From the NCBI GenBank assembly GCA_016928075.1, contig JAFGLJ010000002.1:1-64000 (forward strand): a stretch of DNA of 64,000 nucleotides, read 5' to 3'. This DNA is from Bacteroidales bacterium (GTDB taxonomy: Bacteria; Bacteroidota; Bacteroidia; Bacteroidales; VadinHA17). Below are positions 25,416-35,574 of this stretch, piece by piece. Each line of letters starts with the position of its first letter. The first letter of the stretch is position 1. The notes beneath the pieces are model-generated. The model saw nothing but the letters and a program-made list of their open reading frames with translations. It did not search any database and was not told the origin of the DNA. The position numbers were made by a program, and so were the translations under genes.

Positions 25416-27947
25416 ATGAAAAGGTATTGTCTTATTACAATCTGGTTACTGCTGTCGCTTAATCTATCAGGACAGAACTGTTCTATCCTTTCAAAGGCTA
25501 ACAACATTACACCTGACAGGTTATGTTCGCCGGTTACAGCCACATGGGAGGTAAGCTATACCGGTGTCAATGATGCAGGCACACCCGTCAGTATACGATT
25601 TGACTGGGGTAATGGTGTTGTTAAAACGATTACGGCAACTGAAACATCTGACGGGGTTTTTGAGGCTACAGCAACAAATACCTACACATCGAATGGTGAC
25701 ATATGTAATTATCACCCCCAGGCAACCCTGGTAGTAAACGGGGTTGTATGCACCTCCACCTCACAGGAACAGATAGTGACAGTATGGGACGACGATGATC
25801 ATAATGGAGGTGAAATGCACATCAGCCCGGAGGTTTATCCAATATGTTTCGGTAATAGTGCCAACGTCCGCTTCACTGATTTAACCCAGTTTAACTGTGT
25901 TCCCCCGCAGGAGGAAGATAATCCCAATATAAATACAAGGTGGATACAATGGATATACGGAACCGACAATACCATGACCGGCACTCCTGTTACAATAGAC
26001 GGCAGTTCACATGCTTTTCCCTATACCGATAATGTTATTACTTTACCTGGGCCGGTAACCGGTTCAGGTGTCCTGTCGGATGTTATCAACGTGGCTGATG
26101 ACAAAGCTATCGGCCAGTATTTTGAGGTTACACTGCGTAACTGGAACTATTGTAATCCATACGATGATCCGAATATTCCGGGACCGCCTGCAGACCCCGT
26201 CAATGGGGATCATCAGCCGGTGGTAACAACTGCTATAATATTAATTGTACCATATCCTGATGCAACAATAACACCAGTTGGCATATTATGTGCAAATGCT
26301 GATCCTGTCACCTTAACTGCCCATGATCCGGGTGGAACATGGACAGGAGCAGGAGTTACAGGAAATATCTTTGATCCTGAAATAGCAGGTCCCGGGTCTC
26401 ATGTGATTGAATATGAGATCACGGATGCAAACGGCTGTTCGGATTATGATGAAACGGTAATAACTGTTGTACCAATACCGGATGCGACAATACTATCCGG
26501 AGGAATAGTATGCTCCACTGATCCACCGTTTACCCTGGAAGCCCGCGACCCTGGAGGAACCTGGTCTGGTCCGGGAGTAACGGGAAATATTTTTGACCCC
26601 TCGGTTCCCGGTTCCGGGAATCATGTCATTACATACAGTATAACGGACGAAAACGGATGTACCGACTCAGATGAAACTATAATAACGGTTGCAACACCTG
26701 ATGCAACAATAACACCGGTTGACACATTATGTAATGACGATCCCCCCGTTACTCTCATAGCGCATGACCTGGGAGGCATATGGTCAGGCCCGGGAGTGGT
26801 TGGAAACACTTTTAATCCGCTCATAGCAGGCATAGGAGACCATCTTATCAGGTACAGTATCACGAACGCTGACTGCAGGGACATGGACAGTACCGTTATC
26901 ACTGTGATGCCTGTCCCTGATGTTCAGATCGAACACCCTGGCACCCTCTTCAGTAACACCGCAGCAATAACACTTACTGCTACCCCTGAAGGTGGCGTGT
27001 GGTCGGGTACAGGCATGACCGGTAATGTTTTTGACCCGGATGTGGCAGGGACAGGTACCCATGTGATAACGTATGAAACACTACCCGACAGGTGGGGATG
27101 TATGGGAAAGGATACCATTCATATAAAAGTGATGATGCCCCCTGTTCCCGTGGCAGGTTTCAAACCTGACACATCAGGATGTTCACCATTAACCGTTCAG
27201 TTTATCAATACGAGTTTATATGGTGAAAACTATACCTGGGATTTCGGGGATGGCACGTTCTCAGACGAGAAAAATCCTGTTCATACCTATTATGTCGCCG
27301 GAAGCTATATCGTGAAACTCTCAGTCAACAATATGACCGGGAAATCTATTCATAATGGAATAGTAAAGGTTTTCCAGAATCCAACAGCACTTTTCGACGC
27401 CTACCCAATACACATTGTTAATAAAGAACAGGTGGTAATCTTCTATAATTACAGCTATTACGATTCATCATACTTCTGGAGATTCGGTGACGGACAAACT
27501 TCAACAGAAGAAAATCCTTATCACAAATATGAATATGCCGGAAGTTATGATGTTTGGCTGACCGTGGTATCCAGCGATGGCTGTATTGATTCGGCCAGGC
27601 TCCAAACCCCTATAATAGTTGAATGGAAAGAAGGAGAAATAAGGTTTGCCAACGTTTTTAAATGGAATGAGACAGGACCCACCGGAGGTTACTATGAAGA
27701 AGGGCTTTACCCGGGAATGGACTACATTTTCAGGCCATTCTTTGAGAATGTGACAGAATATAAACTCCAGATCTTTAACAGGTGGGGAGTTTTAATCTAT
27801 GAGAGCAATGACATAAACATCGGCTGGGATGGTTATTTTGGAAACGGAAACCTGGCACCACAGGGTGTTTATGTATGGAAAGTAATGGGGCAGTACGCAG
27901 ACGGTAACTACTTTGAGAAAATCGGCGACGTAACGTTCTTACATTGA
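25416..27947 (+). CDS. Secreted PKD-repeat protein with type B T9SS (gliding-motility-type) C-terminal domain
   Basis: An 843-residue secreted protein. A signal peptide (about 1-19, ending LSGQ) precedes two beta-sandwich-like regions. Four imperfect repeats of about 70-75 residues span about 280-570, each with DATITPVG, HDPGGTWTGAGVTGNIFDP and GSHVIEYEITDANGC-like lines. Two PKD domains follow, with the signatures YTWDFGDGTFSDEKNPVHTY and FWRFGDGQTSTEENPYHKY. The last 90 residues are the gliding-motility-associated C-terminal domain (LQIFNRWGVLIYES, GWDGYFGNG, GVYVWKV), the type B sorting signal for the type IX secretion system. It is expected on the cell surface or released, perhaps as an adhesin. 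Ligands are unknown. Confidence 0.88.
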   Translation: MKRYCLITIWLLLSLNLSGQNCSILSKANNITPDRLCSPVTATWEVSYTGVNDAGTPVSIRFDWGNGVVKTITATETSDGVFEATATNTYTSNGDICNYHPQATLVVNGVVCTSTSQEQIVTVWDDDDHNGGEMHISPEVYPICFGNSANVRFTDLTQFNCVPPQEEDNPNINTRWIQWIYGTDNTMTGTPVTIDGSSHAFPYTDNVITLPGPVTGSGVLSDVINVADDKAIGQYFEVTLRNWNYCNPYDDPNIPGPPADPVNGDHQPVVTTAIILIVPYPDATITPVGILCANADPVTLTAHDPGGTWTGAGVTGNIFDPEIAGPGSHVIEYEITDANGCSDYDETVITVVPIPDATILSGGIVCSTDPPFTLEARDPGGTWSGPGVTGNIFDPSVPGSGNHVITYSITDENGCTDSDETIITVATPDATITPVDTLCNDDPPVTLIAHDLGGIWSGPGVVGNTFNPLIAGIGDHLIRYSITNADCRDMDSTVITVMPVPDVQIEHPGTLFSNTAAITLTATPEGGVWSGTGMTGNVFDPDVAGTGTHVITYETLPDRWGCMGKDTIHIKVMMPPVPVAGFKPDTSGCSPLTVQFINTSLYGENYTWDFGDGTFSDEKNPVHTYYVAGSYIVKLSVNNMTGKSIHNGIVKVFQNPTALFDAYPIHIVNKEQVVIFYNYSYYDSSYFWRFGDGQTSTEENPYHKYEYAGSYDVWLTVVSSDGCIDSARLQTPIIVEWKEGEIRFANVFKWNETGPTGGYYEEGLYPGMDYIFRPFFENVTEYKLQIFNRWGVLIYESNDINIGWDGYFGNGNLAPQGVYVWKVMGQYADGNYFEKIGDVTFLH

Positions 27948-28393
27948 AATAATCACTTCAATACTGCAACGAGTAGAATAAACATTTCCTCGTATTCACC
28001 AGCAAAACCAAGATTTTTTAATCAAAAAATTTGAACCATTCGTCAAAAAGATTAATTTGTTGAGACATCACAAAATCCAGGATAAACACACATTATTATA
28101 TTGGATATCAGCTGTTTAAGCCATCAAACCAGAACTAAGACACTTTAAAACCGATTTTTCTTCGTGTAATTCAGTATGTTTTTGACGAAACACATTAAAT
28201 TATCCATTAATCATATAATAGGCCGGATTAGTGTCATAATAGCTATGATTAAAGGTCCGGAAAAACCAACAGAAAATACCTCTAGCCCTCTCCTCATGGC
28301 TTGTTACGCATGACTCAATTAATTAATTTTGAATAGAGAATTTGAGATAAAAATGATAATGGGAAATGGATGTGTGATTTCGAATAGACTATT
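27948..28393 (+). promoter_or_regulatory. Conserved leader, copy A (long AT-rich upstream region)
   Basis: No gene. From about 28010 to the ATG this region matches the region upstream of the paralogous gene at 36783 in several blocks with equal spacing: ATTCGTCAAAA (28038-28048), TCGTGTAATTCA (28162-28173), TGATTAAAGGTCC (28246-28258) and a CATGGCTTGTT-like block (to 28305). TTCGTCAAAAA (28039-28049) and TTTTTGACGAA (28179-28189) form a perfect 11-bp inverted repeat 140 bp apart. I infer a regulatory region or structured RNA leader. The regulator is unknown. Confidence 0.65.
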
Positions 28394-28981
28394 ATGACCA
28401 TAAAAATTCAAAATTCGGTCTACCACTACAGGTCACCCGTCAAGGATCCTAACAAGGTTAGTTTATACAAAACCCTGTGGGATGAAGACTGTGAAGACTT
28501 TTATTACTATATTGAATGGCTGGGCCTGCCAAAGGAAAATAACATTATAGTATTACCCCGAACAAATCACTATTATTACCAGGCAAAGGATCTGGAAGAT
28601 ACTGATGCTCTTGTCAGTTTAAAATGCCTGAATCATATAAGAAATCTGAGATCATACCTGAGAAATATTTACAGGAACATGCAACCTAATTGCTACTTCA
28701 CCGGTTGTTTTTCAGAGGGTTTTATGAATAATAATAATATAAAAAGCTATACAAATTATATATGCGGGAAAGGTTTTTCCAATATTCACGATAATACCGG
28801 TTTTTCGAGATCATCTATATTCAAAAAGAAGATTAACAGGTTACTTGATGGCAGAAACAGATTTAAGCTTACAAGGACCAGCGTAAGTTCAATTTTAAAC
28901 GATATTGGCTTTATAGTTCTGGGTATGTCGGAATTAAATGGTAAAACATATTTTTGTGCCCAAAAACGGCTCACTTCTTAA
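28394..28981 (+). CDS. Small methyltransferase-like protein of polysaccharide loci, copy A
   Basis: A 195-residue protein paralogous to the one at 36783. Shared lines include LPRTNHYYYQ, ALVSLKCLNHIRNL followed by a GCFSEG-type segment, and the C-terminal ELNGKTYFCAQKR. I do not recognise a named family. The arrangement LxxLNxIRxL, then GC, then a final ELNGxxYFxAxK strand resembles the methyltransferase-like portion fused to some Bacteroidota sugar transferases, but the SAM-binding glycine motif is missing. Unlike copy B it is followed by a FISUMP lipoprotein, not by a sugar transferase. The conserved leader in front of both copies suggests common regulation. Function unknown. Confidence 0.6.
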   Translation: MTIKIQNSVYHYRSPVKDPNKVSLYKTLWDEDCEDFYYYIEWLGLPKENNIIVLPRTNHYYYQAKDLEDTDALVSLKCLNHIRNLRSYLRNIYRNMQPNCYFTGCFSEGFMNNNNIKSYTNYICGKGFSNIHDNTGFSRSSIFKKKINRLLDGRNRFKLTRTSVSSILNDIGFIVLGMSELNGKTYFCAQKRLTS

Positions 28982-29093
28982 TAAAAATAATAACTTTGTT
29001 TTAAGACTCTATAAAATATCTAGAATATCCATAAGTGAAACATTTACAATAAGTTGTAACGAGATATCATTATTAATAAATAAAAAAACTACT

Positions 29094-32000
29094 ATGAATC
29101 GCTTAATTAAAATCTCTGTAATTCTTATACTCGCAATTGCTACGACAGTTTATTATACTTCGTGCGAGAAGGAACCCACTCCTCCCAGTGTAACCACGAC
29201 GGGGGTATCAGCAATAACACAAACAACAGCAACATCAGGAGGGAATGTGACAGGTGATGGAGGAGCAAAGGTTTCTGCAAGAGGTGTTTGCTGGAGTACA
29301 AGTCCAAATCCTACAATAGGAAACAACAAAACGACTGACGGTACGGGAACCGGGATTTTCACCAGTAATCTTACCGGACTTCAACCCGATACCAAATATT
29401 ATGTAAGAGCGTATGCTACCAACAGTGAGGGTACGAGCTATGGTAACGAGGTTTCGTTTACAACCGGTGAGATCCTTGTACCCACATTAACAACAACTGC
29501 TGTAAGTGCAATTACTTACACTTCGGCATCCAGTGGTGGTAATATCACGGATAATGGTGGTGGAGACATAACTGCCAGAGGCGTCTGCTGGTCAACGAGT
29601 ACTAATCCCACAACAGCAGACAGCAAAACGGAAGACGGTACAGGAACGGGTACTTTTACGAGTAACCTTACAGGCTTATCTCCCAATACTACTTATTATG
29701 TAAGGGCATATGCAACAAACAGCGCGGGTACTGCATACGGTAACGAAGTTAGTTTCACCACCTCTACACTGCAGGTTCCCACACTTACAACAACTGCTGC
29801 CAGCTCAATTACACTGACAACTGCAATATCAGGTGGGAATATCACTGATGATGGTGGAGACCCTGTTACAGCAAGAGGTGTGTGCTGGTCAACAAGTACT
29901 AATCCTACAACGGCAAATAATTCTACAACTGACGGTGCAGGAACAGGAGTATTCACAAGTAACCTCTCAGGATTGGTTCCCAATACCACTTATTATGTAA
30001 GGGCTTATGCAACCAACAGTGTAGGTACAGCTTATGGTAACGAGGTATCATTTACAACCCAGCCTATCCAGTTGGCTACTTTAACAACAACTGCTGTTAC
30101 TTCAATTTCTTTGAGAACGGCAACATCAGGTGGTAACATAACTGATGATGGCGGAGGTGCAATAACAGCAAGAGGAGTATGCTGGTCAACAAGTACCAAC
30201 CCGACCACAGCTGATTTTTCAACAAGCGATGGAACCGGAACAGGTGTCTTCACAAGTAACCTGACAGGCTTATCACCAAGTACCACATATTATGTACGGG
30301 CATATGCAATTAACAGTGCAGGTACCTCTTATGGTAACGAGGTTTCATTTACTACCCAGGCAATACAACTTCCTACTTTAACAACAAGTGCTATCACCTC
30401 AATAACTTTAACATCAGCAGTTTCTGGTGGAACTATCACCAATGATGGTGGTGGTAATATAACAGCAAGAGGTGTGTGTTGGTCGACAAGCCAAAACCCG
30501 ACAACAGCAAACAATACTACAAGCAACGGAACAGGGACAGGCTTATTTATAAGTAACCTCACAGGCCTGAGTCCTAACACCACATATTATGTTCGTGCCT
30601 ATGCAACAAACAGTGCAGGTACCGCTTATGGGAACCAGCTATCATTTACAACACTGAATATCCAGTTACCAACATTAACAACGACTGCTGCAAGTGCTAT
30701 TACACGAACTTCAGCAACATCAGGAGGAACCATTACTGATGATGGTGGTGGTAATATATCAGTCAAAGGTGTATGCTGGTCAACCAGCGCCAACCCTACA
30801 ACAGCTGATAATACCACAAATGATGGTACAGGATCTGCCAGCTTCACTAGCAGTCTGACCGGTTTATCTCCTGGCACTACATACCACGTAAGAGCCTATG
30901 CAACCAATGAAGCCGGTACATCTTATGGGAATGATATTTCATTTACTACCGATCCGATTGTTATACCTACCCTTACAACAACTGCAGCCAGTGCAATTAC
31001 GCAGACTTCAGCGACCTCTGGTGGCAATATCACGGATGCTGGTGGTGGAACAGTTTCAGCCAGAGGAGTGTGCTGGTCAACAAGCACCAACCCAACAACG
31101 GCTGACAATACTACAAGTAACGGCACAGGTACTGGCACCTTCACGAGCAGTATCACAGGTCTGACTCCCGGCACTACTTATTATGTGCGTGCCTATGCAA
31201 CTAACAGTGCAGGTACTGCTTATGGTAACCAGGTTACATTTGATACCGACCCGGTTCTGTTACCAACCCTGACAACAACCGCTGCAAGTGCTATTACTCG
31301 GACTTCAGCATCATCAGGTGGTAATATCACAGATAATGGTGGAGGAACTGTATCAGCACGAGGAGTTTGCTGGTCAACAAGCACCAACCCGACAACGGCT
31401 GACAATACTACCAGTAACGGTACTGGTACAGGTTCGTTTACCAGCAATCTGACAGGATTAACAGCAGGTACGACCTATTACATCAGGGCTTACGCAACCA
31501 ATGAAGCTGGTACAGCTTATGGTAACCAGGTTTCATTTGAGACAGATCCGGTCGTTGTACCTACCCTGACAACAACTGCTGTCAGTGCAATTACGCAGAC
31601 TTCAGCATCATCAGGCGGTAATATCACAGATGATGGCGGTGGCCCTGTAACAGCACGAGGAGTATGCTGGTCAACAAGCACCAACCCGACAACGGCTGAC
31701 AACACTACAAGTGACGGCACAGGGACAGGCATCTTTACAAGCAGCCTGGCTGGTCTGACACCAGGCACTACTTATTACGTAAGGGCCTATGCAACTAACA
31801 GTGCAGGTACAGCTTATGGTAACCAGGTTTCATTTGATACAGATCCTATCGCCCTTCCTACATTATCAACTAATTCTGTAAGCTCAATCACACCGACAAC
31901 AGCAGTTTCGGGTGGAAATATTACAGATGATGGAGGAGGAACCATAACTGCAAGAGGTGTTTGCTGGTCAACAAGCACCAATCCGACAACGGCTGACAAT

Positions 32001-33059
32001 ACTACAAGTGATGGTACAGGCACAGGTATCTTTACAAGTAACCTGTCCGGTTTAACTCCCGGAACTACTTATTATGTGAGGGCTTATGCTATCAACATTG
32101 CAGGAACTGCTTATGGAAACCAGGTGTCCTTTGAAACAGATGATGTTGATATACCCACAGTATCAACAGAAGTTCCATATTCAATCACCCAGACTACAGC
32201 AATGTCAGGAGGAAATGTAAGTAGTGATGGTGGATCACCTGTAACTGCAAGAGGCGTTTGCTGGTCAATAAGCAGCAACCCTACAATTGCTGACAATCAT
32301 ACTGATGACGGAACCGGTACGGGAGCATTCGGAAGTAGTATCACAGGCCTGAATACAAACACCTTTTATTATGTCAGGGCCTATGCAACAAATGCCGTGG
32401 GTACAGCTTATGGAAACCAGCAGACATTAACCACTCAGCAACTGATTGATGCTGATGGAAACGTTTACAGAACTGTAGTTATGGGCTCACAGGTGTGGAT
32501 GGCTGAAAACCTGAAGGTACTACCTTCTGTACATGCTACCTCTGATAATTCCGATACTGATCCACGTTATTATGTCTATGGATACGACGGCACAGACGTG
32601 CCAACGGCCAGGGCTACTGAGAATTTTACAGAGTACGGTGTATTATATAACTGGCCTGCAGCAGTAAATGCCTGTCCTACTGGCTGGCATATGCCAACAG
32701 ACTCTGAGTGGAAGACGATGGAAATTTATATCGGAATGCCTGCAGATACAGCTGATCTAGCAGATGTTTACAGAGGAGTAACTTTTGGAAATGGTGATGA
32801 ACTCAAAGAAACCGGCACCTCTCATTGGAATTCGAATAACGGAACCGACCTTCATGAGTTTACAGCTTTACCGGCTGGTTTATATAGCTACTACCTCACA
32901 TCGTTTCTATTGATAAACGACAATGCCTACTTCTGGACTGCCACATCGTTTGATGCCGACAATAGCTGGAAGAGGTTCCTGGATGATATAAATCCTGGAA
33001 TTCACCGTAATCATGAAACCAAAGCGATGGGCTATTCTGTCCGTTGCATTAAGGACTAG
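29094..33059 (+). CDS. Lipoprotein with eleven ~99-residue repeats and C-terminal FISUMP domain
   Basis: A 1321-residue surface lipoprotein. The lipobox is YYTSC with Cys24. A longer open frame begins at 28938 but overlaps the previous gene and hides the signal peptide, so the ATG at 29094 is chosen. Eleven tandem fibronectin-III-like repeats of about 99 residues follow, each with SGGNITDDGG, ARGVCWSTSTNPT, GTGxFTSNLTGL and YYVRAYATNSAGTAYGN lines. The C-terminal 200 residues form a FISUMP domain (Fibrobacter succinogenes major paralogous domain), with GNVYRTVVMGSQVWMAENL, ACPTGWHMPTDSEW and GYSVRCIKD. It likely acts as a long stalk presenting the FISUMP head outside the cell. The ligand is unknown. 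Confidence 0.92.
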   Translation: MNRLIKISVILILAIATTVYYTSCEKEPTPPSVTTTGVSAITQTTATSGGNVTGDGGAKVSARGVCWSTSPNPTIGNNKTTDGTGTGIFTSNLTGLQPDTKYYVRAYATNSEGTSYGNEVSFTTGEILVPTLTTTAVSAITYTSASSGGNITDNGGGDITARGVCWSTSTNPTTADSKTEDGTGTGTFTSNLTGLSPNTTYYVRAYATNSAGTAYGNEVSFTTSTLQVPTLTTTAASSITLTTAISGGNITDDGGDPVTARGVCWSTSTNPTTANNSTTDGAGTGVFTSNLSGLVPNTTYYVRAYATNSVGTAYGNEVSFTTQPIQLATLTTTAVTSISLRTATSGGNITDDGGGAITARGVCWSTSTNPTTADFSTSDGTGTGVFTSNLTGLSPSTTYYVRAYAINSAGTSYGNEVSFTTQAIQLPTLTTSAITSITLTSAVSGGTITNDGGGNITARGVCWSTSQNPTTANNTTSNGTGTGLFISNLTGLSPNTTYYVRAYATNSAGTAYGNQLSFTTLNIQLPTLTTTAASAITRTSATSGGTITDDGGGNISVKGVCWSTSANPTTADNTTNDGTGSASFTSSLTGLSPGTTYHVRAYATNEAGTSYGNDISFTTDPIVIPTLTTTAASAITQTSATSGGNITDAGGGTVSARGVCWSTSTNPTTADNTTSNGTGTGTFTSSITGLTPGTTYYVRAYATNSAGTAYGNQVTFDTDPVLLPTLTTTAASAITRTSASSGGNITDNGGGTVSARGVCWSTSTNPTTADNTTSNGTGTGSFTSNLTGLTAGTTYYIRAYATNEAGTAYGNQVSFETDPVVVPTLTTTAVSAITQTSASSGGNITDDGGGPVTARGVCWSTSTNPTTADNTTSDGTGTGIFTSSLAGLTPGTTYYVRAYATNSAGTAYGNQVSFDTDPIALPTLSTNSVSSITPTTAVSGGNITDDGGGTITARGVCWSTSTNPTTADNTTSDGTGTGIFTSNLSGLTPGTTYYVRAYAINIAGTAYGNQVSFETDDVDIPTVSTEVPYSITQTTAMSGGNVSSDGGSPVTARGVCWSISSNPTIADNHTDDGTGTGAFGSSITGLNTNTFYYVRAYATNAVGTAYGNQQTLTTQQLIDADGNVYRTVVMGSQVWMAENLKVLPSVHATSDNSDTDPRYYVYGYDGTDVPTARATENFTEYGVLYNWPAAVNACPTGWHMPTDSEWKTMEIYIGMPADTADLADVYRGVTFGNGDELKETGTSHWNSNNGTDLHEFTALPAGLYSYYLTSFLLINDNAYFWTATSFDADNSWKRFLDDINPGIHRNHETKAMGYSVRCIKD
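29178..32445 (+). repeat. Eleven in-frame 297-bp tandem repeats
   Basis: The DNA repeats at a 297-bp period, visible in the regular return of gtntgctggtcaacaagcac and of tatgcaac(c/t)aacagtgcagg. The units around 30950-32100 are the most alike at DNA level, while the first and last units are more divergent, the pattern expected if the array grows and homogenises from the middle. Confidence 0.9.
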
Positions 33060-33128
33060 AAACGTATGGCAAAGTAGTTATTGTAATTTATAACCATAGC
33101 AAAAGGCTATAGGATCATAGATAAGGAG

Positions 33129-33165
33129 AGTCCTGCCTGGTTTTCTGAGCCAGGCAGGACTTTTT
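33129..33165 (+). terminator. Strong intrinsic terminator after the FISUMP lipoprotein gene
   Basis: AGTCCTGCCTGG (33129-33140) and CCAGGCAGGACT (33150-33161) form a perfect 12-bp GC-rich stem with a nine-base loop, followed by TTTTTGCTTT. It sits 69 bp after the stop codon and is the clearest terminator in the window. Confidence 0.88.
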
Positions 33166-33261
33166 GCTTTATGTAATGAAATGATTTCTGACTATATTTA
33201 TTTATATTGTTTGACAGAATAAACACTATTGGTACCTGGTTATTATATAATATAAAATAAT

Positions 33262-35571
33262 ATGAAAAGCTGCATTTTTTTCCTGGCTCTGCTACCAATA
33301 ATGTCATTCGGTCAGCAGAACTATACTATCAGTGGAAAAATAACCGATGCAGAGACAGGAGAAGACCTTATTGGAGCTACGGTAAAAATTGTCGAGCCAG
33401 TTACAGGAGTTGCTACAAATTCATATGGCTTTTATTCAATATCACTACCTGAAGGTAAGTATGTAATACGATACAGCTATATCGGCTACGAAGATGTGGA
33501 ACGCGAGATTAACTTTAGCAAAAACTATATTGTCAATATCGAGCTTACACCTGCAATCGTGGCCCTGGATGAGATTGTCGTATCATCTGACAGGGATGAT
33601 ACAAAAATAACCTCCACTGAACTGGGAGTGGATAAACTGAATCTCAAGGATATTGATAATATACCTGTCATCTTCGGCGAGAAGGATATCCTGAAGACCA
33701 TCCAGTTGCTTCCCGGTATCAGTAATTCATCAGAAGGAAGTACAGGCTTTAATGTTCGTGGTGGCTCAATGGGACAGAATCTGATTCTCCTTGATGAGGC
33801 CCCTATATACAGTGCTGCGCATCTTGCAGGATTCTTTTCTATTTTTAATTCTGACGCAATAAAGGATGTTACCGTGTTTAAGGGTGGAATACCTGCCTGC
33901 TATGGCGGAAGGGCATCATCAGTCCTGGACATTAAAATGAATAACGGCAATAACAAAAAATTCAGCAGCTCAGGTGGAATAGGACTGGTATCATCACGTC
34001 TGACATTTGAAGCACCGCTGATAAAGGATAAGATGTCGTTTATTATTTCAGGCCGCAGAACATATGCCGATCTGATTGCAAGGCTTGTATTTCCTGAAGA
34101 TATAATAAGGAATGACATAAAATTCTACTTCTATGATTTCAATGCAAAGCTGAACTACAGCATTAATCAGAATAACAGGCTTTTCCTGTCAGGCTATTTC
34201 GGAAAGGATGTCTTTGAATTTGGCAGCGATATAGGCACGGCTTGGGGTAATACAACTGCAACTATAAGATGGAATCATATTTTTAATGAAAAACTCTTTT
34301 CCAGGAGCTCGATTATCTACAGTAATTACGATTATGAATTTATTTTCGGCCAGGCCAGTATGAAACTGAGAACAGGTATTCAGGATATGATCTTTAAAGA
34401 GGATGCCACCTGGTATATTAATCCAGCAATCACCCTGAAATTCGGTACGAATATTACTTATCATAAATTCATGCCGGGAGAAATTGTTACATCAGGGAGT
34501 TCATATTTTGAATTAACACAGCGGGAAAAAAGAGCACTTGAAAGTGCCGTATACATACAAAATGAACAGAAGATCACCCCGAGGTTTAATATTAATTACG
34601 GACTCAGACTCTCAACCTTCAATCAATTTGGCCCTGGATGGTTTTACGATTATGCCGATGGAAGATTACCGGTCGATTCAACATATTTTGGACCGGGAAA
34701 AGCTGCCTTCCCCCATTTTGGCTTTGAACCCCGAATTATTGCAAATTACATTTTAAATGAAAAAACTTCAGTCAAACTGTCATATAACAGGCTGGCTCAA
34801 TACCTGCACCTTCTGTCCAATACCACATCAGGCTCCCCTGCCGACGTCTGGATGCCCTGCAGCAATAATATTAAACCCGTATATGTCGACCATTTTTCCA
34901 CAGGCTTATTCCGTAATTTCCTCGACAACAACATTGAATCATCTATAGAAGTATATTACAAAAACATGGCCAATACGGTTGATTATAAAGACGGTGCTGA
35001 TATTATCTTCGATGAACATGTTGAATCACAGATACTCTCAGGCAAAGGCAGAAGTTATGGCCTTGAACTTTATATTAAGAAGAAATATGGTACTTTTACC
35101 GGGTGGGTAAGCTATACCCTCTCCAGGTCTGAAAACAAAATCGAGGGTATAAATAATTTCTCATGGTACCCTGTCAGGTATGACAAGACACATGAGGTAT
35201 CCCTTATTGGTATTTATAAAATCAGTCAGAGGTTAACGGCATCCGGTGTCTGGACCTATGCCACCGGTAATGCGGTCACATTCCCAAGCGGAAAATATAT
35301 AGTGGATAATAATCCCGTACCCTATTATACGGAGCGAAACGGCTATCGTATGCCTGACTATCACCGCCTTGATCTCAGCCTGACCTTAAACAGTAAGAAA
35401 AGCAAGAAATATAAGTCGTCATGGGATTTCTCGGTTTACAATGCATACAACAGGTATAACGCATACATTATCAGTTTCAGGGAAAGCGAGACTGTTCCCG
35501 GAGCGACAGAAGCAGTAAAATTAAGTCTTTTTGGAATCGTGCCTTCAATTACTTATAAATTTAAATTTTAG
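33262..35571 (+). CDS. TonB-dependent receptor with N-terminal carboxypeptidase-regulatory-like domain
   Basis: A 769-residue outer-membrane receptor. A signal peptide (about 1-18, ending SFGQQ) precedes a CarboxypepD_reg-like domain (YTISGKITDAETGEDLIGAT, then SYGFYSI and YVIRYSYIGYE). A plug domain follows, with ILKTIQLLPGIS, GFNVRGGSMGQNLILLDEAP and a VFKGGIPACYGGRASSVLD segment. The rest is a beta-barrel ending in a short C-terminal strand, SITYKFKF, with terminal aromatic Phe. The plug with RGG and LDEAPIY is typical of receptors paired with DUF4249 lipoproteins. It imports an unidentified substrate using TonB energy. A DUF4249 gene follows after 3 bp. Confidence 0.93.
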   Translation: MKSCIFFLALLPIMSFGQQNYTISGKITDAETGEDLIGATVKIVEPVTGVATNSYGFYSISLPEGKYVIRYSYIGYEDVEREINFSKNYIVNIELTPAIVALDEIVVSSDRDDTKITSTELGVDKLNLKDIDNIPVIFGEKDILKTIQLLPGISNSSEGSTGFNVRGGSMGQNLILLDEAPIYSAAHLAGFFSIFNSDAIKDVTVFKGGIPACYGGRASSVLDIKMNNGNNKKFSSSGGIGLVSSRLTFEAPLIKDKMSFIISGRRTYADLIARLVFPEDIIRNDIKFYFYDFNAKLNYSINQNNRLFLSGYFGKDVFEFGSDIGTAWGNTTATIRWNHIFNEKLFSRSSIIYSNYDYEFIFGQASMKLRTGIQDMIFKEDATWYINPAITLKFGTNITYHKFMPGEIVTSGSSYFELTQREKRALESAVYIQNEQKITPRFNINYGLRLSTFNQFGPGWFYDYADGRLPVDSTYFGPGKAAFPHFGFEPRIIANYILNEKTSVKLSYNRLAQYLHLLSNTTSGSPADVWMPCSNNIKPVYVDHFSTGLFRNFLDNNIESSIEVYYKNMANTVDYKDGADIIFDEHVESQILSGKGRSYGLELYIKKKYGTFTGWVSYTLSRSENKIEGINNFSWYPVRYDKTHEVSLIGIYKISQRLTASGVWTYATGNAVTFPSGKYIVDNNPVPYYTERNGYRMPDYHRLDLSLTLNSKKSKKYKSSWDFSVYNAYNRYNAYIISFRESETVPGATEAVKLSLFGIVPSITYKFKF

Positions 35572-35574
35572 AAT

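Noticed and set aside
28938..29093. N-terminal extension of the FISUMP lipoprotein
   Set aside because: The frame is open but it overlaps the previous gene, and the lipoprotein signal peptide begins at 29094.
29696..32296. Series of minus-strand open frames over the repeat array
   Set aside because: They recur at the 297-bp repeat period and are shadows of the plus-strand repeats.
29178..32445. CRISPR-like array
   Set aside because: The 297-bp units are in-frame coding repeats of equal length with no separate spacers.
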